Assembly: GCA_015499995.1 (NCBI GenBank)
Contig: JADNRV010000197.1
Span: forward strand, 1 to 64,000
Source of the DNA: Flammula alnicola
Taxonomy: Eukaryota > Basidiomycota > Agaricomycetes > Agaricales > Strophariaceae
DNA length: 64,000 nt
Reading direction: 5' to 3'
The notes beneath the pieces are model-generated. The model saw only the letters and a list, made by a program, of their open reading frames with translations. It had not been told where the DNA came from and did not search any database. Below are positions 43,560 through 55,455 of the stretch, one piece after another (positions within the stretch are counted from its first letter, which is position 1; each line of letters begins with the position of its first letter). The position numbers were made by a program, and so were the translations under genes.

Positions 43560-44060
43560 ACGTCATGAGTATTATGATCACAACATTCTTCCTCATCTAA
43601 TATCTCATAGATTCCCCATTCTATTCATCTTGGCTCAAAAAATTAACCTACATCCTTCTTGCCTCTGCTGGTGGCATATATTTGCAATTGCCCTGGAGGT
43701 GGCATACTCAGCTGCTAATTGGGGCATTGGACCAAGAAATATTTGACCAAAGGTTTCCACTAAGCCCCAAGTATCCCAGTCTACTTGTTAGAACAATTGT
43801 GCTGGTCCTGACAATGCTCTTCCTCTAAATTTATTCTTGTTGCTTGATAGGCATAGTTGCAATCCTTTTTCCTATTGCCTTGGCATTGTTAATAGAATTG
43901 CAACAAGGTTGAGGATATGGATGAAGCATCAGGTCTGGTTTACTGTTGAATACTTGGGTACCTGCTTTGCGAGATGCTCACTGAGTGTATCCATGTTCAT
44001 TACATTGTCTACTGTGATGAGGATCTGAAATTTTGTCAACCTTATCTCAGGTATGTATAG
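43560..44060 (-). pseudogene. hAT transposase relic
   Basis: Minus-strand reading, interrupted by stops, gives KLTKFQILITVDNVMNMDTL, SEHLAKQVPKYSTVNQT, then CFIHILNLVAIL. The pairing of a D-N-x-x-N-D/M-type block with CF-H-LNLVA is characteristic of the hAT catalytic core. Below it an acidic stretch (DEEECCDHNTHDVQEDD) follows in the same strand. It is highly decayed with several stops. It may be a relic of the autonomous partner of the MITE families, but relatedness is not shown because its termini are not visible. Confidence 0.5.
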
Positions 44061-44528
44061 TCCATGCATATTCATCTCTGCTTATGCTCAATACTGAACT
44101 CCTCCAGAATTTCCTTGAATGCCAGAGCCCATGTTTGGACCAGTGTATGACAGATACCAAACCATTGTCACCACTCATAGCGAGATTGAAATTACAAAAT
44201 TTATTTTATTTTATCAACATACACCGGTTAGAGATCTCTCACCACGGCATAGAGGTTGCAGAATGACACAGGTGCTTAAGTAAAGTTGCTCATTAGTGTT
44301 GTTTGGTATAAAGCTGATGCCAAACAATCTACAGCCAAACAATGCATGACACTTGAAGGTATTGTCTTGTTTGTTTATCACTTCAGTTGAGGTGCTGACA
44401 TAAGCACTGACCAACTTGTAGCCAAAAAAATACTTATATATTCTTCATCTCGCCTCGATGTTGCATCTTCCAACCACTGCAGTAAGGCATCTCTAAACAG
44501 CATTGGAAGATAGTACAGCATTCCAACA
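44061..44528. other. No clear gene
   Basis: Short frames only (for example minus 44214-44414). It may be further 5' sequence of the hAT relic. Confidence 0.4.
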
Positions 44529-46707
44529 AAGCTCTTTGCTGTGCCTCCTCTACTCCTACCAGAATCTGGTAGAATCCAGGAGGTCTTTACCCTCCCCCCC
44601 TTATTCCTGGTGGACTCCGGATGGACTCCGGCGGAGTGGAACAGTCCATATGGAGTCCAGGTGGACTATTTTTTGGCTGAGACCCCAGCCAAATTTTATT
44701 CCGGACTCCTGGTGGAGTCCAGATGGAGTCTGGACAAACTCCAGAGACTCCATGCGGAGTCCCAGGAGTCCACTGGTTTTATAGTGGAACAGGAGTCCCA
44801 GGAGTTCAGATGGAGTCCAATGGAGTCCAACAGGAGTCCAGGTGGTCCAACAGGAGTCTGGTGGTTTCCTTTTTTGGACATACTGTTATTTTTAGCAACT
44901 ATATAAAAATTACATATTATTACATAAAATGACATCAAAGTGGCACTGTTGGATCTATTTGTAATCAACAAATTCCATATTTAGCAAGCACAATTTTTAA
45001 AAGACTCGCGTTCGGTCGAGTATTTTGTGTTTTTCTCACCAACCGAAGCATCTATTAATAGGATTTTTGCATATTTAGGGTTTTGAAAGCAGGCTCTATA
45101 ACTACCTTTTTTGGCAAAAAGTTCCCACGGTCCTGGGACCAGCCAAATAAAGCAATATATCATGCTGACATAATCTGGTGAGAATCTCCTTAAATTTCTG
45201 AATCTGATGGTACCCCACTTGACCCTGAATCTTGTGACTAATGTCACAAAATAGATAGATATATTAGAGAAAGGGAGGTATATAGGGCGCTTTTTTTGCT
45301 TGGTTAGACAAGGTTCTCTGGTGTAGTGGTTAAATGGTTTGTTCTAATAGCTTTCTGGTAGCTCTGGGTTTAATTACTGCTTAATGCAAACTTTTTGGTG
45401 ATATTTTTTTCTGAGTTTTGTCTAAGTCCACCAGTTGACGTTGTGTCATTTGTGGACAAGTCCATCCGGAGTTTATATGGAGTCCATGTGGATTCCACCG
45501 GACTTCATGTGGACTCCATGTGGACTCCACCAGACTCTATGTGGAGTCCAGGTGGAGTCCATATGGACTCCACTTCTTCATAGTGGACTCCACCAGACTC
45601 CATGTGGAGTCCATATGGACTCCACTTCTTCATAGTGGACTCCACCAGACTCCATGTGGAGTCCATCAGGAGTCTATCTGGACTCCGCCAATTTTATGCG
45701 GAGTCCGTGGAGTCCACCAGGAATAGGTGGAGGAGGGTAAAGTACTGGAATCCAGTGGAACATAGGGCCATTCCAGTGGAATATCCTGCCAACTTTTCAA
45801 AAATGTTGAAAAAGGGGCAAATTCTGAGATTCCACTGGAATGTTGACCAGAATGCAACAGGAGTGGAATGGCTGAAATGGAACAACCAGATATTCTGCTG
45901 GAATAGAATAGAAATACATTATGATTTGGTGATTTCTGATGTCTATATATAGAAATAGACATCAGTAGTACCTGTCTGTGGTATGAAAATAAAATTAGAT
46001 AGTGTGCCAAGACATATTTTCAATTAGGAAATTCAATATTTGGATTAGGTGATTTTGAAAAGACTCAGGTTTGGTCAAGTTTTTTGCATGTTTCTCATCA
46101 ACGAGAGCTGCAAGTCACATGATTTCTAAAGATACATGGGTTTTAGAGCAGGTGCTATAATTATCTTTTTGGGAATAAAATTTCCATGGTAAAGCAGCCA
46201 AAATATTTAATATAGTAATATTGCCTGCCAGGAACACACAATATAGGTAATCTCCTCCAAATTCAGAATCTGATGGTACCTTATTGACCCTGAATCACTC
46301 ATGAGTTAGTCATATAACATATGTATCTCAAATAGACAAATAAAGATATAAAGGAGTCAATTTGCACAGGTCACACCCCTGTGTCTGAATTTTTGGTTTC
46401 AGATGCCTACCAAATTAGAGTGGACTTTGCAGTTTTGGCAACCTGTTTTAGATGATTTTGGTCCCTAAATTTCTATATTTAGATTTGGTTTTTGTTGAGT
46501 GGCCTTGAACAAAGGGCTTGGGATACAGGATAGGTGTGACCTTTTTGCCAAATCAGGGGGCCTGTGATATGTGACATCTAAATTGAACAAAATACAATGT
46601 ATTTCAGTCCATTTTAGTGGATTCCAGTCTGATTCCAGTCCATTCCAGTCTATTCCACCAGATTCCAGTTATTCCTACTGGAATAGATGGAGCACAGCAA
46701 AGTACTG
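44529..46707 (-). mobile_element. hAT-type MITE, family B, copy B2, interrupted by A4
   Basis: Left end AAGCTCTTTGCTGTGCC, right end GAGCACAGCAAAGTACTG. Core and GGAATCC subterminal repeats match B1. A4 sits in the left subterminal region. No matching TSD could be found at the outer ends (TTCCAACA / CAAAATTG), perhaps through decay. Confidence 0.75.
44580..45747 (-). mobile_element. hAT-type MITE, family A, copy A4, inserted in B2
   Basis: 1,168 bp with exact 8-bp TSD GAATCCAG (44572-44579, 45748-45755), which is itself a B-family subterminal repeat unit. The right subterminal region has a duplicated ~60-bp unit (about 45,535-45,655). The tRNA-like segment is at about 45,311-45,385. Confidence 0.87.
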
Positions 46708-49300
46708 CAAAATTGGAGGAAGATTCACTAAAGTAGTTTATCATACTTTGAGTGACCTGTTTCTCATGAGTTCTAGGCTTTTTTAGTAAAAATTTTAATA
46801 ATTGGCTTCTTTCTTGCAAAGTCAAAGTTTCTTTCAGAAGTCTAATGAATTGGAGGTCCAAACAGGTGAGTTCACTATTTCACAATAGAGCCTTGAGGAT
46901 TTGCTTCTCATTTTGCTCCATGTAGACTTTCTTTTTTTTCTTGGACCATGGAACCTTGTTTTCTGCCAACAAGTTGATACATCAGATTCATTCCCACTTG
47001 TTGTTATTATCTCCTTTTCTAATCTTCGATTACGTGTGTCTCAGCTCTTTGTGAGTACTTTCTCCTGTCCCTGCTGCCTCATACTCTGCTGAAATTGTTG
47101 TTAGACATCACCATGAACAAAAACAATCCTTCCAAGCTAAAGAATTATATTGAACACCAATCACAGCAGGTGTTCATTGCAACTGCAGTCTCCTACTATG
47201 CCCTTTGTTTTCTTATAGCAACAAAAGTGGCCCAATAACTGTCATGACTTGTTGGAACTCCTCAAGGTCTGATTGAGTAGCATGCCATGCTGTCTTTCAC
47301 TCACATTTTTCTTCAGTTTCTACAGCTTGAAATACAGGTCAACCACATTATATACCACCCTCCTCCCATCTTCAACTGACCATGGCAGGATATTTTCAAA
47401 CTTGATGAAAAGATGAGTTCCTATCTCAAGCAGTTAATCACATCCTCATGCAGCATACAGATCAACAAGTTAATAGAGTTAAACCTGATCCAGTCTTTGA
47501 TGTCCACTGCTGAAATAAATAAATGCCTCAGGGTGTGGCTTGACCAAGAAGATCATCTGAAATCTGCTCCTTTCTAGGCTGCCCATTTCAAGAACTGTGG
47601 TAATGATGACAGTGTCATTGCTATGAAGGATGACAGGGATGACACACTTGATGCTTTCAAAGAATGCATTGACTTTTCAGCTCCTCTCAACTCTGAACTT
47701 GCAGAGATTTTGAGAAAGCACCCTGACTGCCTTGATTGTGAGTGCATATTCTGCAAACATGGCAAAGTGGCAGAGGATGGTTTGTGCCCAAATGACCCTG
47801 CACTTGTGGGAGCCCTATCCCTCCCTGGCTGTGGCTGTGACCCCTGGCCCTGCTTGTCTGCATCGAACCTGCCATATCAAAGTGAGGGCTGAAGAGTTGT
47901 CAGACTTTTCTGTAGGCGAAGAATTATCAGCTGACCTTTATGCACACATACCTGTTTGTCATGTAGCTCAAGTCTGCTAGCTACATAGTTGGTTTTAATG
48001 CATTTTGTAAATTTTAGAGCCTTTTGCTTGTCAAGTTCAATGTATGTTTTCAGTTTGTCAACTCCTTTCTCATATAAGCATATAACCAGAAAGTACAAGC
48101 TGTTATCCTCTAACCCTTCTTTGTTGATTCTAACAGCTCTGTTACTCTTTTGGATCTATAATTACAAAAGAATGGAGTCTCACTTTAATGTTTCTTAATG
48201 CAGTTGTTGTCATTGGAGATGCTAGTGTGCCCTGACGTGGCTCTATTGAGGTCATATTCTCTATCGACATTTGCTTGGTAAGTTGTTTTGTGTCTTTTTA
48301 TGAGAAATCTTGCCTTAGTCATGTCTCTAGAACACAAGATCTCCCTGCTATTCTAGGCATAAATAATAAGAAATAGGATTAAAAAATCATATACTGCAAA
48401 TGTGACATTGGGCATGTCATGTTGGTGGGTGGGTTAACCAGTTTCCTGTCTATGATTGATGATCTGAAAAAATGAACAATAGTGCCAGAGGAAGAAAGAA
48501 TGCATACCAATTCAGCAATTCTTGGATTGAGGTCATATCCCATATCCTTGCATGCAATAGAGCATGCAAGGCAGCAGAGCTCCATTTTATCAGCATGATC
48601 TGAAAAAAGTGTTTGGATACTGATAGGGCACTGATACTCGATCATTGCTGATGGCACCAATGATGCACTTCTTGATGTCATCATTATAGTTGGAAGCCTT
48701 CAGAATCTTGTTGCTTGCTGCAAGAAGAACCAATGTCAGAAAAATCTGGACAGTCTTGCAATGGTTCTGATGCCAAAAATGCTGGTCCAATATCACAATC
48801 AACTTGCACTGAATTGGAAGTTTGCAAAGATGCTGAGTTGCCATGCAATGCAAAATGATTAAAATGTGGACATATTTAGGTTTTCAGCTTCTATTTTTAT
48901 CATCTAGAGAATTATCCTGTAGGCATGTATTTGAGGACTGGCTGGTAAATCTATGGCTGCTCTGTGTTATGATGAGGGCTATGAAATGAGAAACTTACTC
49001 CTTCATTAGTGATGTTGTTGTTCTCTAAGGGAGTCTGGGCTTGAATGTTTCATTTATTCAGTTAACCTCATCACAGACCAAGACCACCCAGTCATGGCTG
49101 TCTGGGTGGGAATTAGTATTGCTTGGGATAGGTGGGAAAAAGAGGCCAGAGGTTATTGCTGCTTTGAAGAAGTCATCACCAGCAAAAATCTCATCATCTT
49201 GTTCATCCTGCGCTGGCTCTTTCTCTCAGTTTTTTCATTGCTAATGCATGTCCATGTACTTGATGTTCAGTGGTTAGTGGTCAGGTAGTAGTCATAGTCA
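46708..49300. other. Old, CpG-poor DNA with unassigned ORF fragments
   Basis: Possible coding remnants: plus 47623-47892 (DDTLDAFKECIDFSAPLNSE, CDCECIFCKHGK-type Cys-rich end), and minus 48853-48379, where two overlapping frames carry LVLLAASNKILKASNYND and LCCLACSIACKDMGYDLNPR. No family recognised. Nothing else is supported. Confidence 0.35.
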
Positions 49301-51789
49301 TGGTCATCTTTGTGGTTGGGTCTGATCTGAAGTGCTCAAAACTTGTGGGTGGTAAATTGCTTGTATTCTAGAGTATTACAGGGCTGCTTTTATACTACTG
49401 AGATAAAATATTGTTACATAGACACACCGACACATGATCTCTTGAGTACTTGATACATTGGGATCATTTTTATGCCTTTGACCATCCCACCACTACTGTT
49501 GTTGCCCACTGACACATGATCTCTCTAGTACTTGATATATTGGGATCATTTTCAGGCCTTGGACCATCCCACCACCAATAACATCACCCACTGTTGCTTC
49601 AATACTCATTAAACCATGAACTAAGCCAAACAATACCTTCAACAATGTCATAGCACAAGTCATAATTGGTGTTCAACCTTCTATCACCAGCTCATAAGTA
49701 AGTACATTGTTTCTGGTACTTGTTTTTTGCTGCTTCTTCTCTGATATTTGGAATATATGCCTAGTTGTGCAGACCTTTTTGCAAGAACTCCAAAATTTTA
49801 CCCAATTCTCATTCTATTTCAATTCACACTTTTTTTTAGGAAAGCCCTTGAAAACTAGTAAACTCTTCAGCAAACATTCCTCTGGAGCTCTAAAGAGCTG
49901 CCATCTGCATATCCAAGAAATGTCAACAAAATCTCTATGCAATTCATGGACTCAAGTTATAGCAGCCACTGCACAAAAGAATCTCGATCAGAGCCAAGGC
50001 TTTGCTCAAATAATTGATGGTCAAGTATTTTACTCACTGAATTTATCATGTATTATCACTGTGCCTCCTCACATCTCCACTCCTGAGACCCAGGACTATT
50101 AGATAGGATGTCCAATACCTCAATAAACCTCAGTGGTGGTCTTACAAACTTGCATATCTTCCTTTCGTACTCCTCAACTCCCAATTTTCTGGCAAACCCC
50201 TCAAATGCTTATTGCATTTACTGGGCTCAGTTTTCTCAAATGAGAAGTTTGTTGTTAACCCATGCACTCAAGTCTCCTGCAAGCAACTAGAAAGTTATAT
50301 CATTGAGACAATCAAGGCCCTACTTTAGAAATATAGTGTCATTGGGATTTTACCCAACAAACCCAGTGTAGATTTATGGAAGTGCTTTCACAATCACCAC
50401 AAATATATAACCTCCCTCAAAAATGCCAGAAATTGGTTTGCAGCCTGTGTAGGTGCTCTTTTATATGCCCTTGCCATTGCAAACTTGCTTGAACCCCCAT
50501 CATTTCTAGCCAACCAAGTTCTAGCATGGTTCTCATACCTCACAAAGGGCCCTTTCATGGAAATAAGGCTAGACAGTGTGAGATTGTTGTCAATTGGCAC
50601 TTTTGAGTACAGTAATCTTTATGTGGGCATTTTGCTGGATATTCTTTGTCCTTCTGAATATTAGTGCTCAGTTGATTGACTATGTAACCTCCATGTTCCA
50701 ACTTGGTATCCTTGAGGTTGGGAAGAAATTAAGGCTGCTGGATCAAATCTCAATATTGCACAACTCACCCCTCTTTCAGATCAACTACAGAAGGTTGCTA
50801 CTTTTTTTTACCATGAGTGTGTCTTCTGGCTCTTGAGACAATTGGGATACAACTGAACACTGGAATACAAGCACATCCTGGGATAATACTGCATTGGGGG
50901 GTTCCTGGCATGGAAACACATGGAATAATACCTATTCTGGAAATTCCTATCCAGCACAAGGCTATTCTTGGGATCTCAAATGCTCCCGTGATGACAGAGA
51001 TGACTTTTCTACCAATAAATAAAGTTGTGTGAAAGACCCTTGAAAAATGGCTTCTGCTGACATGTCTTTACCTGTCAGTCCACAGGTACCTTCTTCATCA
51101 ACTCCTTCTAAAACTAGTAGAAAGAAAACATAGAAAAGTTCTTCAAGTGTCAATAAAGACCTTTATTTAAGGATCATAAGTCAGAATGCATCTAGCAAGC
51201 CAATGACAACACTGAAAGATTTTCTTTTAAAAGAATATTTAAAGTTCTACTAGCATGCTGGATTATGTTCCATACCTTCATCAAAGTAGTCATAAATGCA
51301 GAGAATCTGCCCAACACCATTAGACATGATTGGCTGCTATTTTAGACATTTAGTCTCATCTTTGTTGAGAATAAACATCTATTTTTGACCTTTATAAATA
51401 CATGTTTGATCAGGCATCCACTGGATTATTGCAGAAATTCTTGTACCAACTTGGGCCCTCAGCAGTTTTGGGATCAGCATTTCATCGTAAGCATATCAAT
51501 TTCTTCTATATGCTAGATGGGACTCAGAAGGCTGGCAAACAGGGTGTTTTTGCTGACCACAAATTCAAAATTAATCCCTTGATCTATTCTCTATCTTATA
51601 ATTCATGCATAGAGCCTCAAAGCCTAAATATTAGCCAAGCTTATCATATTTGGCATTGAATTTTTGCTTTACCTTTTCAAAACCATCTTAATGACACTTA
51701 CCAGTAAAGATCTTTTTGTATGGGATGTTATGCACATGACAGGTGATTTTATAAATTAAAGCTTCCAGGAGTTATACATAAGCTGCTAC
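49301..51789. other. Old DNA with low-complexity ORF fragments
   Basis: Short frames at 49707-50102, 50108-50290, 50594-50836 and 51402-51659 have no recognisable motif. At about 50,835-51,020 one plus frame is unusually rich in Trp, Asn, Ser and Gly (SWDNTALGGSWHGNTWNN). Two near-repeats of a CCACTGACACATGATCTC-type block occur near 49,430 and 49,508. Confidence 0.35.
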
Positions 51790-52690
51790 GAGGTCTTTAC
51801 CCTCCCCCATCTATTTCTGGTGGACTCTGGATGGACTCCATGTATTCTTTTTTTTGGCTGACAGCCCTGCCAAATTCTATGCTGGACTCCACCAGGAGTC
51901 CAGATGGAGTCTGCTGGTTTTATAGTGGAACAGGAGTCCCAGGAGTTCAGATGGTCCACCAAGAGTCTCATGATTTCCTTTTTTAGAAACACCTATTATT
52001 TTAACAACCATGTGAAAATTACATACTATTACATAAAATGACATCAAAGTGACACAGTGGGACCTATGTGTAATCAACAAATTCCATATTTAGTAGGTGC
52101 AATTTTCAAAAGACTTGCATTTGGTTGAGTGTTGTGTTTTTCTCACTGACTGAAGCACCTATTAACATAATTTTTGCATATTCAGGGTTCTGGAAGCAGG
52201 CTCTATATCTACCTTTTTTGGCAGAAAGTTCCCATGGTGCCTGGCACTATCCAAATAAGGCAATATACTATACTGACATAACTTAGTGCATGTGTATCTA
52301 GGATCTCCTTAAATTTCTGAATCTGATGGTACCCTGCTTGACCCTGAATTTTGTGATAGATATATTACAGAAAAGGGAGTACATAGGGTGCTTTTTTGCT
52401 TGATCAGACAATGTTGTCTGGTGTAGTGGTTAAATTGTTGGTTCTGGTGGCTTTCTAGTAGCTCCGGGTTCAATTACTACTAGATGCAAACTTTTTGGTG
52501 GTTTTTTTTTTCTTCTGAGTTTTGTCTAAGTCCACAAGTTGAAGTTGCATCATTTGTGGACTCCATATGGAGTCCATCTGGAATTTATATGGAGTCCATG
52601 TGGATTCCACCGGACTCCATGTGGACTCCATCAATTTTATGCAGAGTCCATGGAGTCCACCAGGAATAGGTGGAGGAGGGTAAAGTACTG
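51790..52690 (-). mobile_element. hAT-type MITE, family A, copy A5
   Basis: 901 bp, GAGGTCTTTACCCTCC to GGAGGGTAAAGTACTG, shorter subterminal repeat arrays than A1. tRNA-like segment at about 52,410-52,487 (box A-like TGGTGTAGTGG, box B-like GGGTTCAATTA). The flanking 8-mers (GCTGCTAC, TAATATAC) do not match, so the site has diverged or been rearranged. Confidence 0.8.
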
Positions 52691-53366
52691 TAATATACTC
52701 TCAGATATTCCAAAAATTAGTGATAATGAGCAATAATGACTGAATGAAAATTTATAAACTGAAAGAACACTGAGGATATAAATGGTTTTATGGGTTATGA
52801 AGGTTATTGAGCTTTTAGCAACTTTTCCTGGGGTTTCCTCTCAAAAGCTAGGTTATTTCTTGAAAAAAAGAAATTAGGTTTTCCCTGGCAGCCACTGGGA
52901 CATTGATAGGATGAATTGCAATACAGCTTTTCAAAGTTTCTATTGTATTGCAAAATGTCAGCTATCAGATGCAAATAGACAGGAAGTAGAAAAAGCTCAC
53001 CAGCATGTCATCAATAACCTTCTGTAAATCTTCTACAACTATTGTATGGGGGAAAGGAAGAGCTTTTGGATTAGTTTTATTTTGACCAGGGACAAAGGTT
53101 GGTCTTTCCAATGCAGTCTAAGCTGCAGCATTCACTAAATAATCAGGCATTCCTGCCTTAGCCAGCCAGGAAGCCCATCACACAACTTTGCAGAGGACAT
53201 GCTAACACATAGCATTCCAAATCCTAACACTCCTTTATCAAACTCAGACATGTGGGTTTTGAGATGAGCATGGACACATCCAACCAGCTGAAAGCCTGCA
53301 GCAGACAATTTAAACCATCCACCCCTCCCAAATTTTGTCAGATGTTCCAGATCTTTTAATCCACAG
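52691..53366. other. No gene recognised
   Basis: CpG-poor sequence with short frames only. Confidence 0.5.
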
Positions 53367-54400
53367 TCACTTAATTCCATCCGGGAGATGCGCCGGGGGT
53401 TGTTTTCTGAAGGAATGTATAAGGCCTAACTTTGGCAAGGTATTCCTCTGGTGCCACTTTATTGTTGCAGAGGATGAGGGGGCAGCATTGTATAGAAGAA
53501 ACAGAGAGCAGAAATAAGCTTCTTCTGTCCTGAATGATATCATTTTCATGTGGGGAAATTTTGGAGTGCCTTGCAGTCTATTCTTGTCAGCCTGCCATAT
53601 GTTCTCATATGTTGCATCCTCAGCAAGAATTTTTGAGTTTGACCAATGGCCAAAGACAAGCTCCTCCAGTACAGGTGTCTTTCTGAGAATATCCAGGGTG
53701 TTGTCCAGGTCCAATGTGTAGATGTTACCTTCGATGGCAAGATGGGTCAATCTCTCATCAAGCTGGAATGGAATCTGCAGTGTGGATATGCCAAGGCAGA
53801 GTTTTTTCAGTGCTGGGGCCTGTAGTCCTGAGAGGATGTCTGATGCATCAGAGAGGTTGGCATCAGCATTCTGCACAAGGTGGATGGAAACGAGGTTGGA
53901 AAGAGGGGCTCAGAGGAGCCCTCAGAGCCTTTTTAAGGTTGAGAGCCATACCTCCGACATAGAGCTCTTCTAACTGCCCAGAATTCTCTTGAAGCACATC
54001 AAAGAATCCATGTATTCCATTCCCCTCCACATCACAGGAACTGGTCCAGATCAGTGAGCAGACCATGTGCATAGACAGCGATGTGGAGCATACTAAAGAC
54101 TGTATGGCCAGGTCACCATCCCCCTCAAAGCAGTAATTTTACATAAATGGTTCACAACACAGCAATGGAGATGACATGGCAATCTTTTGCCAGTGACTGC
54201 AGATGCATGCAAGAATGTAAATGCATTGAAACCAAGGGGCCTTGTTGTTTTCAAATTTTGATGGAAAGGCATTGTGGTCCTTCATGAGTTGGGTTTGAAT
54301 AAGGATGAAAATGTCCAACATAATTTCATCAGGAATGCCACTGATGGGTGAGTGTCTAGGCTCCGTGGTGATGTGGGTGCTAAGTTCTGAACCCTACATT
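53367..54400 (-). pseudogene. F-box/LRR-type protein gene, left copy
   Basis: The minus-strand exon probably starts after a TAG acceptor at about 54,398: ELSTHITTEPRHSPISG, then the F-box-like ISGIPDEIMLDIF, WFQCIYILACICSHWQKIA. The later part is LRR-like (LEELYVGGMALNLKKAL, LKKLCLGISTLQIPFQLDE, LTHLAIEGNIYTLDLD, TPVLEELVFGHW). It ends with a Lys stop at 53367. A frameshift lies near 54,140 and another near 53,880. F-box proteins of this layout recruit targets to SCF ubiquitin ligases; targets are unknown. The right copy lacks ~118 bp present here. Confidence 0.6.
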
Positions 54401-55455
54401 AGAGGTCAGCCAAAAAAATTGAAATGTAAGCCTGGGAGATCAGATCTCAAGACAAATCAACAGAATGCCTATGAACGACATTACCAAATCTGCTGGAATT
54501 ATACCACCTACTTAGAGCTATGCTTGGCTGCAGCAACTTTTGATTGGTCCCCTTGCTCCATCTTCTGGCTGATGGTATGGAGGTGTTCTTGAGAGTAACT
54601 ACAGAGTGTCGAGCCTATGGTTGGAGGGAAAAAAGGCAAGAATGGCATGTTCTGAAATTGCATTTGAACCATTGAAGAATACAGCTTGAAGCTGTTGGGT
54701 CTGTCAACATCACTGATGCCTGAGGCCTGACCTCTGTTGAAATGATAGTGCAGTATCTACATTTATTCTTCAGGAATCAGATCAGACAATAGATTGGAAA
54801 GTTGTGCATATATGTCAAATATTACAACATTGAATGTATGGCACCATACCCATGAAATTCTCTTAGTTCAGTTAGATTTTGGTCATATACTTAGGTAGCT
54901 AGCTTTACCACTTTTTGCACTTCGTTAGTACACTCTTTTTTTAAAGTAGAAAAGCTGTCAAAGCAAGTAAAGCATGAAATGCATTCCTGATTGACTCTTG
55001 TAGTTGCTTTCTTTTCAGAACACTGTTCTGACCTCGTGCCACTGGTAGTGGCACTTCTTACACCACTCTACCTCTGATTCTACTGTCGCCGGCAGCAATG
55101 CCAGCCTGTCACTCCCTATATCATGCTGACTCAGGCTGCTGAAGAGTTTAACATGTTGCTTGCTCGTGAAAGCATCCACCAACCTGCCGCCCCTCCAGAT
55201 CAGCTGCCTGCTACTGCAGGGCCAATGAAAGTGCCACCATTTGTCATGGAGGATGCTCTGACAGCAATTGGTAAGTCAATTAACAATGACTTTCCCATGT
55301 CGAGGCATGCATCATCCTTGATATTGCCTGACCTGATTTCAAACTGATCAAGCTCTTTAAACCCCCCCCCAATGCAGCCTTGAGCTTTGGTAAGTCAACT
55401 ACTTCTCCTGGTGTTTGTTCTTTAGTTTTGTAACCATTTCCTGAGGTAATGTTTC
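53425..55455. repeat. Left arm of a ~2-kb inverted duplication
   Basis: Reverse complement of 57,245-59,143, roughly 90% similar by eye. It contains the minus-strand F-box/LRR gene (outer part) and a plus-strand exon (inner part). The inner boundary is near the GAAACATTACCTCAGG block. Confidence 0.85.
55123..55420 (+). pseudogene. Unassigned gene fragment with introns, left arm
   Basis: Exon frame MLTQAAEEFNMLLARE..., VPPFVMEDALTAI, then GTAAGT...GCAG (about 55,271-55,376), a 12-nt exon (Ala-Leu-Ser-Phe) and another GTAAGT...TTTAG (to about 55,423). The mirror copy lies at 57,300-57,560 on the minus strand with similar splice sites. Function unknown. The neighbouring F-box gene is divergent to it, so the arm carries two gene parts. 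Confidence 0.45.
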
